Part shown: in pieces, positions 43,418 through 51,604 of the stretch
How positions within the stretch are numbered: position 1 is the stretch's first letter
How the letters are laid out: each line of letters opens with the position of its first letter
Origin: Actinomadura sp. J1-007
Lineage (GTDB): Bacteria > Actinomycetota > Actinomycetes > Streptosporangiales > Streptosporangiaceae
Reading direction: 5' to 3'
DNA length: 64,000 nt
Assembly (NCBI RefSeq): GCF_009793335.1
Contig: NZ_WING01000001.1
Coordinates: forward strand, 5,642,001-5,706,000
The notes under the pieces: model-generated
What the model saw: the letters and a program-made list of their open reading frames with translations, nothing else
The model's database searches: none
What the model was told of the DNA's origin: nothing
Translations under genes and position numbers: made by a program

Positions 43418-45063
43418 CGTACATGGCCAACGGAAGTACCTACAAGCAGTGCGGTTGCCGTGACCAGGACGGCCGACTCCTACGCACCCGCTGCCCGAAA
43501 CTCCGCCGCGCCGACGGGCGCTCCAACACCGGACACGGCCGCTGGTACTACCAACTCGGACTTCCCGCCACCCTCGACGGCGCTCGCCGCGGCCCGCTAC
43601 GGCGCGGCGGACTCACCAGCCAGGACGCCGCCGACGCCGAGATGAACCAAGCCAAAGAACTGCTGAGCATCGCCGCGGACGACCCGGCCGTCCTCGACCA
43701 GATCACCGACCTCATCACCGCCACCGTCAAGAACACCAAACGGCTCCCGGTCCCCGAGGAGGTCCGCCGCAAGGTCCGCACCGGCCAGGACCTGGACTCC
43801 ACCCTCACGCTGGCCGAGTACCTGGAACAGTGGCTGGCCGGCCGCAAGGGCCTGCGCGAAGGCACCCGCCGCAGCTACCGCGGCCACCTCGACCTCTACC
43901 TCACCCCGCACCTGGGCCACATCCCACTGGAACGGCTACGGGTGTCGGACGTGGACTCCCTCTTCGAGGCGATCGAGGAGTTCAACAGCCTGGTCGCCCA
44001 CGCCCGCCAATCCGGCGACCCTGCACTGCGCGCCCAGGTCAAGGGTCGGCGCGCGGTCGGAGCAGCGACCAAGCAGCGCATCCGCGCCACCCTGCGCGCC
44101 GCCCTCAGCAAGGCGATCAAGGAACGCCGCATCGACATCAACGTCGCCGCCCTGGTCGAACTGCCCTCCGGCCGCGCACCCCGGCCGTTGGTCGGGTCGC
44201 CCGAGCGGATCGCCGAGTGGCGCCGCAACCACACCATCCACGTCCGCGAGCAGCAGGACCGCAAGGAGCGGCTGGCCCGCCTCGAACCCGGGATGCGGCA
44301 CGGGACCCGGATCAACCGGCTGGACGCCTACATCGGCGCACCGCGCCCCTCACCGGTCATGGTCTGGACACCCGAACTCACCCGCACCTTCCTGCACCGC
44401 GCCCGCCGCCACCGGCTCCACCCCCTGTACCACCTGATCACCTTCCGCGGCCTGCGCCGCGGCGAAGCCTGCGGCCTCCGCTGGCCCGACCTGGACCTGG
44501 ACGGCGGTGCCGTCACGGTCCGGTGGCAGATCACCCAGCTCGGCTCCACCACCGCCCAGGGCAAACCCAAAACCGACGCCGGAGAAGCCCGCGTCTCCCT
44601 CGACACCACCACCATCAAAGTTTTGCGCGCCCACAAAGCCCGGCAGAACACCGAACGCCTCGCCGCAGGCGACACCTGGACCGAGACCGACTTCGTCTTC
44701 ACCACCGAAACCGGCCGACCCCTGCACCCGGCGTTGGTGACCGAGCAGTTCGAGCAGCTCGCCATGGAAGCCGACCTACCACCCGTCCGGCTCCACGACC
44801 TGCGCCACGGAGCCGCCTCGATCCTCCTCGCCGCCGGCTACGACCTCAAAGTCGTCCAAGAAGCCCTGCGACTTTCCTCGATCACCGTCGCCGCCGACAC
44901 CTACACCAGCCTGCTCCCCGACCTGGCCCGCCAATCCGCCGAAGACGCCGCCGCCATCATCCTCAACGCCGCCCCGCACCAGCGCCGCAGCCCAGGCGCC
45001 CGCGCTATGGCGCCGCTGCCCGCTGACGGGCCGCCCGGCCAGGAGCCGGCACCGGCCTCATAA
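43414..45063 (+). CDS. int: tyrosine site-specific integrase
   Basis: 549-residue phage/ICE integrase. Core-binding domain at about 130-180 (TLAEYLEQWLAGRKGLREGT), catalytic domain with FRGLRRGEACGLRW (Arg), HDLRHGAASILLAAG (HxxR) and AADTYTSLL (Tyr nucleophile). The N-terminal part has a Cys-containing Arm segment GSTYKQCGCRDQDGR. An insertion at about 290-330 enlarges it compared with most. It ends 316 bases before the tRNA-Lys repeat at 45380, the usual place for an integrase beside its att site. Confidence 0.95.
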   Translation: MTYMANGSTYKQCGCRDQDGRLLRTRCPKLRRADGRSNTGHGRWYYQLGLPATLDGARRGPLRRGGLTSQDAADAEMNQAKELLSIAADDPAVLDQITDLITATVKNTKRLPVPEEVRRKVRTGQDLDSTLTLAEYLEQWLAGRKGLREGTRRSYRGHLDLYLTPHLGHIPLERLRVSDVDSLFEAIEEFNSLVAHARQSGDPALRAQVKGRRAVGAATKQRIRATLRAALSKAIKERRIDINVAALVELPSGRAPRPLVGSPERIAEWRRNHTIHVREQQDRKERLARLEPGMRHGTRINRLDAYIGAPRPSPVMVWTPELTRTFLHRARRHRLHPLYHLITFRGLRRGEACGLRWPDLDLDGGAVTVRWQITQLGSTTAQGKPKTDAGEARVSLDTTTIKVLRAHKARQNTERLAAGDTWTETDFVFTTETGRPLHPALVTEQFEQLAMEADLPPVRLHDLRHGAASILLAAGYDLKVVQEALRLSSITVAADTYTSLLPDLARQSAEDAAAIILNAAPHQRRSPGARAMAPLPADGPPGQEPAPAS

Positions 45064-45379
45064 CGAGCCCGAGCCGGGTACACACGGGCGAACAAGATGG
45101 CCGGGATCCGTATTCATAAAGGGTCCCTGCGCTCCTTTGGCGAAGGGAGACAAGCCCTGTTTCGGGGGCATCGCTTTCAACTGCAGACCCACACCATGCG
45201 ACCGGGAGATGGACCAGCCGCGCCCTCGGTCATCCGCCTCATGCCGGGCAGCAGGAAACCGATGATGACGATGTCCCAGTCCGTGCCCGCGAGCGAACAT
45301 CGAGCGAACAGGGGAACAAGGGACCTAAAAACCCGAAGGGCAAACACGACGTCGTCTGCGTTTGCCCAGGTCAGAACGG

Positions 45380-45437
45380 GTGCGCCGTCAGAACCTTGAA
45401 CCCCGAACCCGCGGATTAAGAGTCCGCTGCTCTCGTG
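45380..45437 (-). repeat. tRNA-Lys 3' part, right attachment site (att)
   Basis: The complement reads GAGAGCAGCGGACTCTTAAT and on through the anticodon stem (GCGGA/TCCGC pairs around CTCTTAA), T-arm and acceptor strand. The first 42 bases (45380-45421) repeat 24765-24806 directly with four mismatches. The D-arm and 5' acceptor strand are not recognisable beyond about 45437, so I do not call a working tRNA. It is likely the integrase-side attachment site. Confidence 0.75.
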
Positions 45438-46001
45438 TCAGATCGGTGCTCTCAGTGTCAGTCTATACCGCCCTGTGCACGTCCAGCCCGATTTTCGTAC
45501 CGCGGTGTGTCGCTGCGTGTCGTCCCGTACCGGGGACGCCGAGCGAACAACGAGCGAACATAGCCGCCCTGGACGACCCCGGCATCGGACCAGAGATCGG
45601 TCACCGGGCGTGTCGATTTTCGGTTTCCTGCAGGTAGTAGACACGGATTAAGCATCGTGCCTCTGAACGCAGCCTGGGGTGATCTATCGCGGAGATGATT
45701 GGTTGGCTCGCCTGGTCGGTCGCTGATGGGCGGATGAGGCGGGACCGGGGGTGATGCGTGTTTGGCGGATACAGAGCGTGACCGATTTCTGCAGTACTTA
45801 CAGGCCCGGCGGTGGTGCGGGCGGGGCACGGAGGTAGTCGACGAAGTAGCCGCCGGACAGGGGGGAGGCATCGGTCGACGTGGGCGTTGCCGCCCTGGCA
45901 GGCCGACTGTAGATCAGCCCGGTGAAGTGATCACGGTGGGGTAGGCCCGAGGATGCAACTCCGAGAGTGTCTTCCGGCAGGATCGACTCGTCGGACTGCT
46001 C
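45438..46001. other. gap without supported gene
   Basis: About 560 bases. Open frames here have no family resemblance and no ribosome sites. The composition is mixed and suggests decayed DNA between two accessory regions. Confidence 0.35.
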
Positions 46002-46046
46002 CACGAGTATCGGCAGGTCGGATGAGGTGACACAGTTTTTCGGCCC
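46002..46046 (+). repeat. dispersed repeat copy A
   Basis: CACGAGTATCGGCAGGTCGG followed by ATGAGGTGACACAGTTTTTC. It is the first of four same-strand copies (also 48406, 53055, 57419) sharing the core gCATGArgTGACA-aGtt-CG-CaC-GACA. It lies next to an IS3 relic. It may be an IS end or a regulatory element; not identified. Confidence 0.5.
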
Positions 46047-46179
46047 AGTGAGACTTGGGAGAGCGGCAACAGCAGCCCTTGCTGGTGATATTGCAAGGGT
46101 AGGGGTGCTCTTTTGGGGTTGACCCTTTTGGGCACTGGCGCCGCTCCGGCCTGCGCTCACCGGCCTTGGCCTGTCGGGC

Positions 46180-46311
46180 CTGCTTGACCCACAACCGCAG
46201 CGTCTCGCGGCCCGCGCCCAGATCCTTGGTCACCGACGCGTACGTCGCCGTCGGATCCGACAGATACAACGCCACCGCGTCGGCCTTGAACTCCTCGGAG
46301 TAGACCTTCAT
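46180..46311 (-). pseudogene. IS3 OrfA relic
   Basis: MKVYSEEFKADAVALYLSDP and TYASVTKDLGAGRETLRLWV are a clear OrfA helix-turn-helix domain. After about residue 50 the frame runs into unrelated sequence, and no OrfB is present. Confidence 0.7.
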
Positions 46312-46621
46312 CGCGACGTAGGACCCCTCTCACCCCAGACCTCCATGATCCAGGGCGCTCAAGGTGTCCACACATCGGGGAAGGCCCCCATCAGCCCCTA
46401 TGCCCCTCACCTGCATGGACGTGGTCTCGGCAATCACGAGGACAGGGCCATTGAGATGAAGACCACGCGGTAGCGGCGGATGTACCTGTTGACCTGCTCG
46501 TCCCATTGGCTGCCCTGAACAGTCGCGGCAAGGTTTTGCGTCCCTTGTGGGCAGCTGCACTGTGCCGGTGCTTTGCGTTACGGTCACATACCGGGGCAAC
46601 CGTCATATTCGGAGGGTGTGC
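46312..46621. other. relic DNA and promoter region
   Basis: The complement at 46450-46530 reads WDEQVNRYIRRYRVVFISMA ending LSS and a stop, which looks like a true protein C-terminus, but its family is not recognised and no body is attached. The last 60 bases carry the GGAGG site for the next gene and presumably its promoter. Confidence 0.4.
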
Positions 46622-47314
46622 GTGACAACGATCAAGACGCTCGTGTGTCTGGCGAACTCCCGTAAGTTCTCGGAGCGCTGTGTAGCGGGGATCGTTTACA
46701 GTGGCCAGAAAGAGTGGATACGCCCCGTCGGCGCTGGCCAACACGGCGAGGTCTCCCAGGACGAGCGGCAGTATAGAGACGGTTCAGAGCCGCGTGTCCT
46801 CGATATCATCTCCGTGCCACTTCTCGAGCCACAGCCGCACAGCTTCCAGAGCGAGAACTGGCTCCTCGATCGTGACTACTACTGGGAAAAGGTCGGCCGG
46901 GTCGGATGGGACGAGCTGCTCGCGCTAGAGCAGCGCCCCAGGACTCTGTGGACCAACGAGTACCATGCTTACCATGGCACCAACGATCGCATGCCAGTCG
47001 AGCAAGCGGACACCCCGGCGGACTCGCTCAAGCTTATCCGGGTCGATCGCGCGACGCTGCATGTCGCTGATGAAGGGTTTGAATATCCGAAGCGGGTCGT
47101 TAGGGTGCGCTTTAGATATGGAGATTATGAATATGCTCTGCGAGTGACCGACCCGGAGTATGAACATTTATATCTGGCCAAATCAATCGGCACCTACGAA
47201 CTAGGTGAATCTTTCATGACAGTGAGTCTTGGTGAACCTTATAATGACTTCATCTATAAGCTGGTCGCGGCCATCATCGAACGAGCGAAGGTCGAAACAG
47301 GCGGCAACGCATGA
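46622..47314 (+). CDS. dual OB-domain protein
   Basis: 230 residues, beginning TTIKTLVCLANSRKFSERCV and GIVYSGQKEWIRPVG, with LKLIRVDRATLHVADEGFEY later: this resembles the dual OB-fold domain family (nucleic-acid-binding folds of unknown job). GTG 46622 follows GGAGG closely; an in-frame ATG at 46547 lacks a site. Its stop overlaps the start of the first DUF488 gene as ATGA. GC content is lower (about 50%) towards the 3' end, suggesting import. Confidence 0.75.
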   Translation: MTTIKTLVCLANSRKFSERCVAGIVYSGQKEWIRPVGAGQHGEVSQDERQYRDGSEPRVLDIISVPLLEPQPHSFQSENWLLDRDYYWEKVGRVGWDELLALEQRPRTLWTNEYHAYHGTNDRMPVEQADTPADSLKLIRVDRATLHVADEGFEYPKRVVRVRFRYGDYEYALRVTDPEYEHLYLAKSIGTYELGESFMTVSLGEPYNDFIYKLVAAIIERAKVETGGNA

Positions 47315-47925
47315 CATCCAGTACCATATTCACAATCGGCCACTCCGCACACAGCTTCTCGATCTTCCAGAACCTGCTTCGGAAGCATGAGATAACGGCC
47401 GTTGCGGATGTGCGCTCGATGCCCGTCAGCCGGTTTGCGCCCCAGTTCAACCGAGACATGGTAAAGCGCAGTTTGTACGACTCTGGCATAAAGTACGTAT
47501 ATCTCGGCGAGGAGCTCGGAGTGCGCTCGAGCGACGCCACCTGCTACGTCGACGGGCGTGTGCAGTACAGCCGCCTTGCCCGGACTTCTGAGTTCGCCAA
47601 AGGTATCAGGCGCCTGCTAAAGGGGGCGCAGACTGAACGGATCGCCGTCATGTGCACCGAGCAAGAGCCACTGGATTGCCATCGCACGGTGCTTATCGCC
47701 CGAGTGATTGTAGAGCATGGCATCGCTGTTGAACACATCCACGGTGACGGGCATATCGAGGGCCATGCCGTGGCGATGCAGCGTCTCATGGCCAGATTCG
47801 ACCTAGCCGAGGATGACCTTTTGTACACGCCAGCCCAACGCCTAGAAATGGCTCTCAGTCGTCAGGAGCGGCGGATCGCGTACTTCAATGAGGAGTTTCG
47901 CGTTGATGGAGTGGCAGGAGAATGA
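47311..47925 (+). CDS. DUF488 protein 1
   Basis: 204 residues. DUF488 marks: FTIGHSAHSFSIF at the N-terminus, VADVRSMPVSRFAPQFNR, YVYLGEELGVRSSD and the cysteine motif VMCTEQEPLDCHRTVL near residue 120. The family is of unknown function; the Cys-x-E...CHR pair suggests a catalytic or metal-binding site. It overlaps both neighbours by ATGA, so the three proteins are made together. Confidence 0.9.
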   Translation: MTSSTIFTIGHSAHSFSIFQNLLRKHEITAVADVRSMPVSRFAPQFNRDMVKRSLYDSGIKYVYLGEELGVRSSDATCYVDGRVQYSRLARTSEFAKGIRRLLKGAQTERIAVMCTEQEPLDCHRTVLIARVIVEHGIAVEHIHGDGHIEGHAVAMQRLMARFDLAEDDLLYTPAQRLEMALSRQERRIAYFNEEFRVDGVAGE

Positions 47926-48359
47926 AGCTCTATACCATTGGTTTTACAAAGAAGTCGGCCGAGCGGTTCTTTGGGCTTTTGTGTGAAGTAGAAGTGGCAA
48001 CGCTGGTCGATGTTCGATTGAATAACGTCTCGCAGTTGGCAGGTTTTGCCAAGCGTGACGACCTAAAATACTTCCTCAGTGAGATTTGTGGCATAAATTA
48101 TATCCACCGGGTCGACTTGGCTCCGACGCAACCCATGCTGGATGACTACAAGAAGCATGGCGTGAGCTGGACGGCTTACGAAGACCGTTTCCTGGAACTC
48201 ATGAAGCGTCGTCGTGTTGAGGACACCGTCCCACAGGAACTGCTCGATAATGCGGTATTGCTCTGCAGCGAAGACAAGGCGCACCAGTGTCACCGCCGGC
48301 TAGTCGCGGAATATCTCGCACAGCACTGGGATGATGTCACGATTCAGCATCTGGGCTGA
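47922..48359 (+). CDS. DUF488 protein 2
   Basis: 145 residues, a second, shorter DUF488 protein and not a recent copy of the first. It has KLYTIGFTKKSAERFFGLL, LVDVRLNNVSQLAGFAKRDD, YFLSEICGINYIHR and LLCSEDKAHQCHRRLVAEYL. The two different DUF488 proteins may form a pair with the dual-OB protein. Confidence 0.9.
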   Translation: MKLYTIGFTKKSAERFFGLLCEVEVATLVDVRLNNVSQLAGFAKRDDLKYFLSEICGINYIHRVDLAPTQPMLDDYKKHGVSWTAYEDRFLELMKRRRVEDTVPQELLDNAVLLCSEDKAHQCHRRLVAEYLAQHWDDVTIQHLG

Positions 48360-48405
48360 ACCGTGCTCTGGGTCTTGCGCTCTGATCGTCTCGAACGAAC
48401 CCATT

Positions 48406-48455
48406 CACGAGTACTCGCATGTCGCATGAATCGACAAGGTATTCGACACCGACAC
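48406..48455 (+). repeat. dispersed repeat copy B
   Basis: CACGAGTACTCGCATGTCGC then ATGAATCGACAAGGTATTCG and ACACCGACA. It lies 46 bases after the DUF488 operon. It is about three-quarters identical to copy D at 57419. Confidence 0.5.
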
Positions 48456-48576
48456 GGTGCCGTGGCCTTCCCCAGTGAACGCCTTTTGCTGATGGGTTCG
48501 GGGCCGACGGGCAGCTGCGTCTGGGGGAGGCCGGGAAGCGTCAGGATCGCAGGCTGGACCTTGTCGAGGTACTGGA

Positions 48577-49122
48577 CTAGCCCACGATGGGAAGTGTTCG
48601 GGCGAGCTGTCGGGCTTGAGCGCGCAGGGCCGTGAGTTGTGGATGGAAGGGATTGTGTTTGTTCTGATCGAGGTTGAGAGGCAGGTCGAGCTGGGCGATG
48701 AGCTCAGTCTCCCAGCTCCACGGTTCCGGATGTTGGACCCAGCAGACCCGAGCGTGCTCGGCCATCCAGGCGGTCAGTCGGGTCTCGCCGTCCTTGCCGA
48801 ACGTCATGCGCTTGCCGCTGCCGACGCGTCGGAGCTCCAGGCCGAGTAGGCAGCCAAGGGTGAGGCGGAGGGTAGAGCCTTCGGCGTTGCCCCGGTAGTG
48901 GTAGCGGACCCGTTTGCGCAGGTGCTGTGTGCTGGAACGGGTTGTCATCTTCCGGGGCGCGATGCCGACGTACAGCAGGGTCTTGGCCGGCAGGTCGGGG
49001 TGAGGGGCGACGTCGAAATGCCAGCCGTAGACGCCGGGTTCGGGCGGAGCGGCGCTGGGCCGTGCGAGAACTTCGGCGGCGGTCCACAGCCGATCGGGTT
49101 CGGTGAGGAGCGAGGAAAGCAT
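48577..49122 (-). CDS. GIY-YIG nuclease-like protein
   Basis: 181 residues. The GIY-YIG core is seen as GVYGWHFDV and LLYVGIAPRK, followed by the Arg helix LRKRVRYHYRG and the metal-binding Glu in WSWETELIAQLDLPLN. It is a single-domain protein of the type found beside defence and modification genes. ATG 49122 has AGGAG upstream. It faces the DUF488 operon. Confidence 0.8.
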   Translation of the reverse strand: MLSSLLTEPDRLWTAAEVLARPSAAPPEPGVYGWHFDVAPHPDLPAKTLLYVGIAPRKMTTRSSTQHLRKRVRYHYRGNAEGSTLRLTLGCLLGLELRRVGSGKRMTFGKDGETRLTAWMAEHARVCWVQHPEPWSWETELIAQLDLPLNLDQNKHNPFHPQLTALRAQARQLARTLPIVG

Positions 49123-49191
49123 GAGGGTGTGCTCCTAGATATAACGACCCTGGACGTTGTCGACATGGCGGATGGTGGTTGATCGATAAGA

Positions 49192-49450
49192 AAGACCTCC
49201 GGTGTGGTGGAGGTGTCGAGTCTTCACCCCACGGAGGTCTTCGTGTCTCACCGTAACGTCTGGCGAACCGTTCATGGCCGTCGTCTGCTGGTCGAGCGGG
49301 TAGGCCGCCCGGTCGCACCTGCCGCGGCCAGGATGGGGAATCTCTTGCACCACCCACAAGTGGGGCAAGCGGTGGCGTGCCGGAGGCGAGCACGCGTTGG
49401 ACGATCGTTCCACCCGCCCCGGCGACACCGGCGTCGACGCTCATCCGCTG
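49192..49450 (+). pseudogene. IS481-family transposase N-terminal relic with terminal hairpin
   Basis: VSHRNVWRTVHGRRLLVERV then, in another frame, CTTHKWGKRWRAGGEHALDD and RSTRPGDTG: the start of an IS481 transposase, truncated before the catalytic domain. In front of it AAGACCTCCGGTG (49192) and CACGGAGGTCTT (49232) form an inverted repeat around the element's left end. Confidence 0.65.
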
Positions 49451-49808
49451 GCAGCAGCCGCGACAGCCCGCTGCGTCACGGCATCAGGCCGGTTGCACTC
49501 CGCCCGAATCGACTAACTCGCTGCTCAAGCTCCCAAGGTTCGCTGTGAGATCAGGCTCCGGGCCACCGTTCAGGGCGCGCTTCACTCCCGTCGCGGACGG
49601 TTTCCTGAGCCGGTAGTCAACAAGCGCACTGTTGACCGAGGCTCGATTGCAGCCGGTGATGTCCCTGTCAGCTGGAAAGTCACCACAGGCGGAATCTGCA
49701 TGCAAGACCGCGCTCCTGACCGAGTGGAGATCATCGTGACTGTCAGAGGCTGAAAGTACATTCGTCCGGTAGACGGTTCCAAGGTGTGCGCAGGGCGGTG
49801 GGCAACGG
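49451..49808. other. upstream region of the preQ0 operon
   Basis: About 360 bases with no gene. It should contain the promoter of queC. I looked for a preQ1-type riboswitch and did not find a convincing one. Confidence 0.35.
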
Positions 49809-50513
49809 ATGAGCACGGAGAAACGCAGGGCTGTGGTCTTGCTGAGTGGTGGACTTGACTCGACGACTGTCCTCGCGATCGCGCGTGACCAGGGATACGA
49901 GACCTACGCGCTTAGCTTCCGGTACGGCCAGCGGCACACCGAGGAACTGGACGCGGCGCGGAAGATCGCCGCCGAGTTGGGCTCTGCCCAGCATGTGATC
50001 GCGGACATCAACCTCGCGGTCTTCGGCGGCTCGGCGCTGACCGATGACGCCTTCGACGTTCCTCACCACGACAACACGGAGGAGTTGGGCGACGAGATTC
50101 CGATCACTTACGTGCCCGCCCGCAACACAGTGTTCCTGCCGTTCGCTCTCGCCTGGGCCGAGACTCTCGGGTCCTCCGATGTGTTCATCGGCGTCAACGC
50201 CATGGACTACAGCGGCTACCCGGACTGCCGGCCCGAGTACATCCAGGCATACGAGCGCATGGCCAACCTGGCCACCAAGGCTGGCGTCGAGGGGACTCAG
50301 CGACTCAAGATCCACACGCCGTTGATCGATCTGACCAAGGCGCAGATCATCGAGCGTGGGCTGGACCTGGGCGTGGATTACGGCTTGACGCACAGTTGCT
50401 ACGACCCCGTCGACGGCCGGGCCTGTGGGACCTGTGACTCGTGCCTGCTGCGTAGCCGCGGTTTCGCCGAGCTCGGTCTCACCGACCCCGCCTTCACGTC
50501 GGCGAAGGGCTGA
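49809..50513 (+). CDS. queC: 7-cyano-7-deazaguanine synthase QueC
   Basis: 234 residues. QueC converts carboxy-deazaguanine and ammonia to preQ0 using ATP. The PP-loop SGGLDSTT is at residues 13-20, and four zinc cysteines are in THSCYDPVDGRACGTCDSCL. It is the first gene of a rightward operon queC-queE-queD followed by dpdA, 8 bases before queE. Since the operon ends with a DNA transglycosylase, the preQ0 is probably meant for DNA and not tRNA. Confidence 0.95.
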   Translation: MSTEKRRAVVLLSGGLDSTTVLAIARDQGYETYALSFRYGQRHTEELDAARKIAAELGSAQHVIADINLAVFGGSALTDDAFDVPHHDNTEELGDEIPITYVPARNTVFLPFALAWAETLGSSDVFIGVNAMDYSGYPDCRPEYIQAYERMANLATKAGVEGTQRLKIHTPLIDLTKAQIIERGLDLGVDYGLTHSCYDPVDGRACGTCDSCLLRSRGFAELGLTDPAFTSAKG

Positions 50514-50521
50514 TCGGCACG

Positions 50522-51160
50522 ATGTACCGGATCAAGGAGATCTTCTACACCCTGCAAGGTGAAGGGAGCCATGCCGGACGTCCGTCCGTGTTCTGCCGGT
50601 TCACGAGCTGCAATCTGTGGACAGGGCGCGAGGAAGATCGTCATCGTGCCATCTGCAAGTTCTGCGACACCGATTTCCTCGGCACTGACGGACTAGGCGG
50701 CGGCAAGTTTCGGGCCGTCGCAGATCTGGCGGCTGCGGTCGCCAAGACCTGGCAAGGGCAGGCGCACCCACGAAGCCGCCCTTACGTCGTCTGCACAGGC
50801 GGTGAACCGTTGCTGCAACTGGATCGGGCTGCTGTGGAGGCCTTCCACACAGAGGGGTTCGAGGTGGCGGTCGAGACCAACGGGACGCGACCCGCGCCCG
50901 AGGGCATCGACTGGATCTGCGTCAGTCCCAAAGCAGGCACCGAACTCATGCTCACCTCGGGCAATGACTTGAAGCTGGTCTATCCGCAAGTTGGGGCTGA
51001 GCCCGAACGCTTCGAAGAGCTCGCCTTCGATCGCCTGATGCTTCAACCCATGGACGGTCCCGAGCTCGCCGCCAACACGCAAGCTGCGATCGAGTACTGC
51101 CTCGAGCACCCTCAATGGCAGTTGAGCGTCCAGACTCACAAGATCATTGGAATTCGCTGA
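50522..51160 (+). CDS. queE: 7-carboxy-7-deazaguanine synthase QueE
   Basis: 212-residue radical SAM enzyme that contracts the ring of carboxytetrahydropterin. The cluster cysteines have the QueE spacing CX14CX2C: CNLWTG through ICKFC at residues 31-49. Substrate and SAM motifs are CTGGEPLLQLD and VAVETNGT, with SPKAG later. The stop overlaps the queD ATG by one base (TGATG). Confidence 0.95.
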   Translation: MYRIKEIFYTLQGEGSHAGRPSVFCRFTSCNLWTGREEDRHRAICKFCDTDFLGTDGLGGGKFRAVADLAAAVAKTWQGQAHPRSRPYVVCTGGEPLLQLDRAAVEAFHTEGFEVAVETNGTRPAPEGIDWICVSPKAGTELMLTSGNDLKLVYPQVGAEPERFEELAFDRLMLQPMDGPELAANTQAAIEYCLEHPQWQLSVQTHKIIGIR

Positions 51161-51543
51161 TGGAGATCTTCCGAGAGTTCACGTTCGAAGCCGCCCACAG
51201 GCTGCCGAACGTGCCCGACGGGCACAAGTGTGCGCGGCTCCACGGCCACAGCTATCGGGTAGAGGTACATGTCAGCGGAGAGGTGGACCCTGTCATGGGG
51301 TGGCTTATGGACTTCGCTGAGATCAAGGCGGCGGTCAAGCCGGTGATCGACCGGCTCGACCACTACTATCTCAATGAGGTGCCCGGGCTAGAGAACCCGA
51401 CGAGCGAACAGCTCGCAAAGTGGATCTGGGACCAGCTCGCTGCGCGACTCCCGCTCTCGGCCGTCATGGTGCGCGAAACCTGCACCTCAGGCTGTGTATA
51501 CCGAGGTGAGCGCGGGGCTGCAGAACGTCCGGACCACGTCTGA
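51160..51543 (+). CDS. queD: 6-carboxytetrahydropterin synthase QueD
   Basis: 127 residues. Zinc histidines are in FEAAHRL and RLHGHSYRV, the catalytic Cys in GHKCARLHG, and the conserved Glu in VRETCTSGCVY. It makes the substrate of QueE from dihydroneopterin triphosphate. A GTP cyclohydrolase (FolE) is not in the window, so the housekeeping folate enzyme may supply the precursor. Start ATG 51160 overlaps queE; an in-frame upstream ATG at 51115 lies inside queE. Confidence 0.95.
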   Translation: MEIFREFTFEAAHRLPNVPDGHKCARLHGHSYRVEVHVSGEVDPVMGWLMDFAEIKAAVKPVIDRLDHYYLNEVPGLENPTSEQLAKWIWDQLAARLPLSAVMVRETCTSGCVYRGERGAAERPDHV

Positions 51544-51604
51544 TGAGCGAGGTGCTCTCCGACGCCCGGCACAGAGACCCCCAGAGAACAGGCAGGAGAC
51601 TCCT

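Noticed and set aside
43830..45026. 398-codon open frame inside the integrase
   Set aside because: Pro/Arg-rich out-of-frame shadow; the integrase frame carries the R-HxxR-Y residues.
45380..45455. Functional tRNA-Lys gene
   Set aside because: Only the anticodon stem, T-arm and 3' acceptor strand are present; the 5' half does not pair.
49451..49808. preQ1-type riboswitch before queC
   Set aside because: No compact hairpin plus A-rich tail near the ribosome site could be found.
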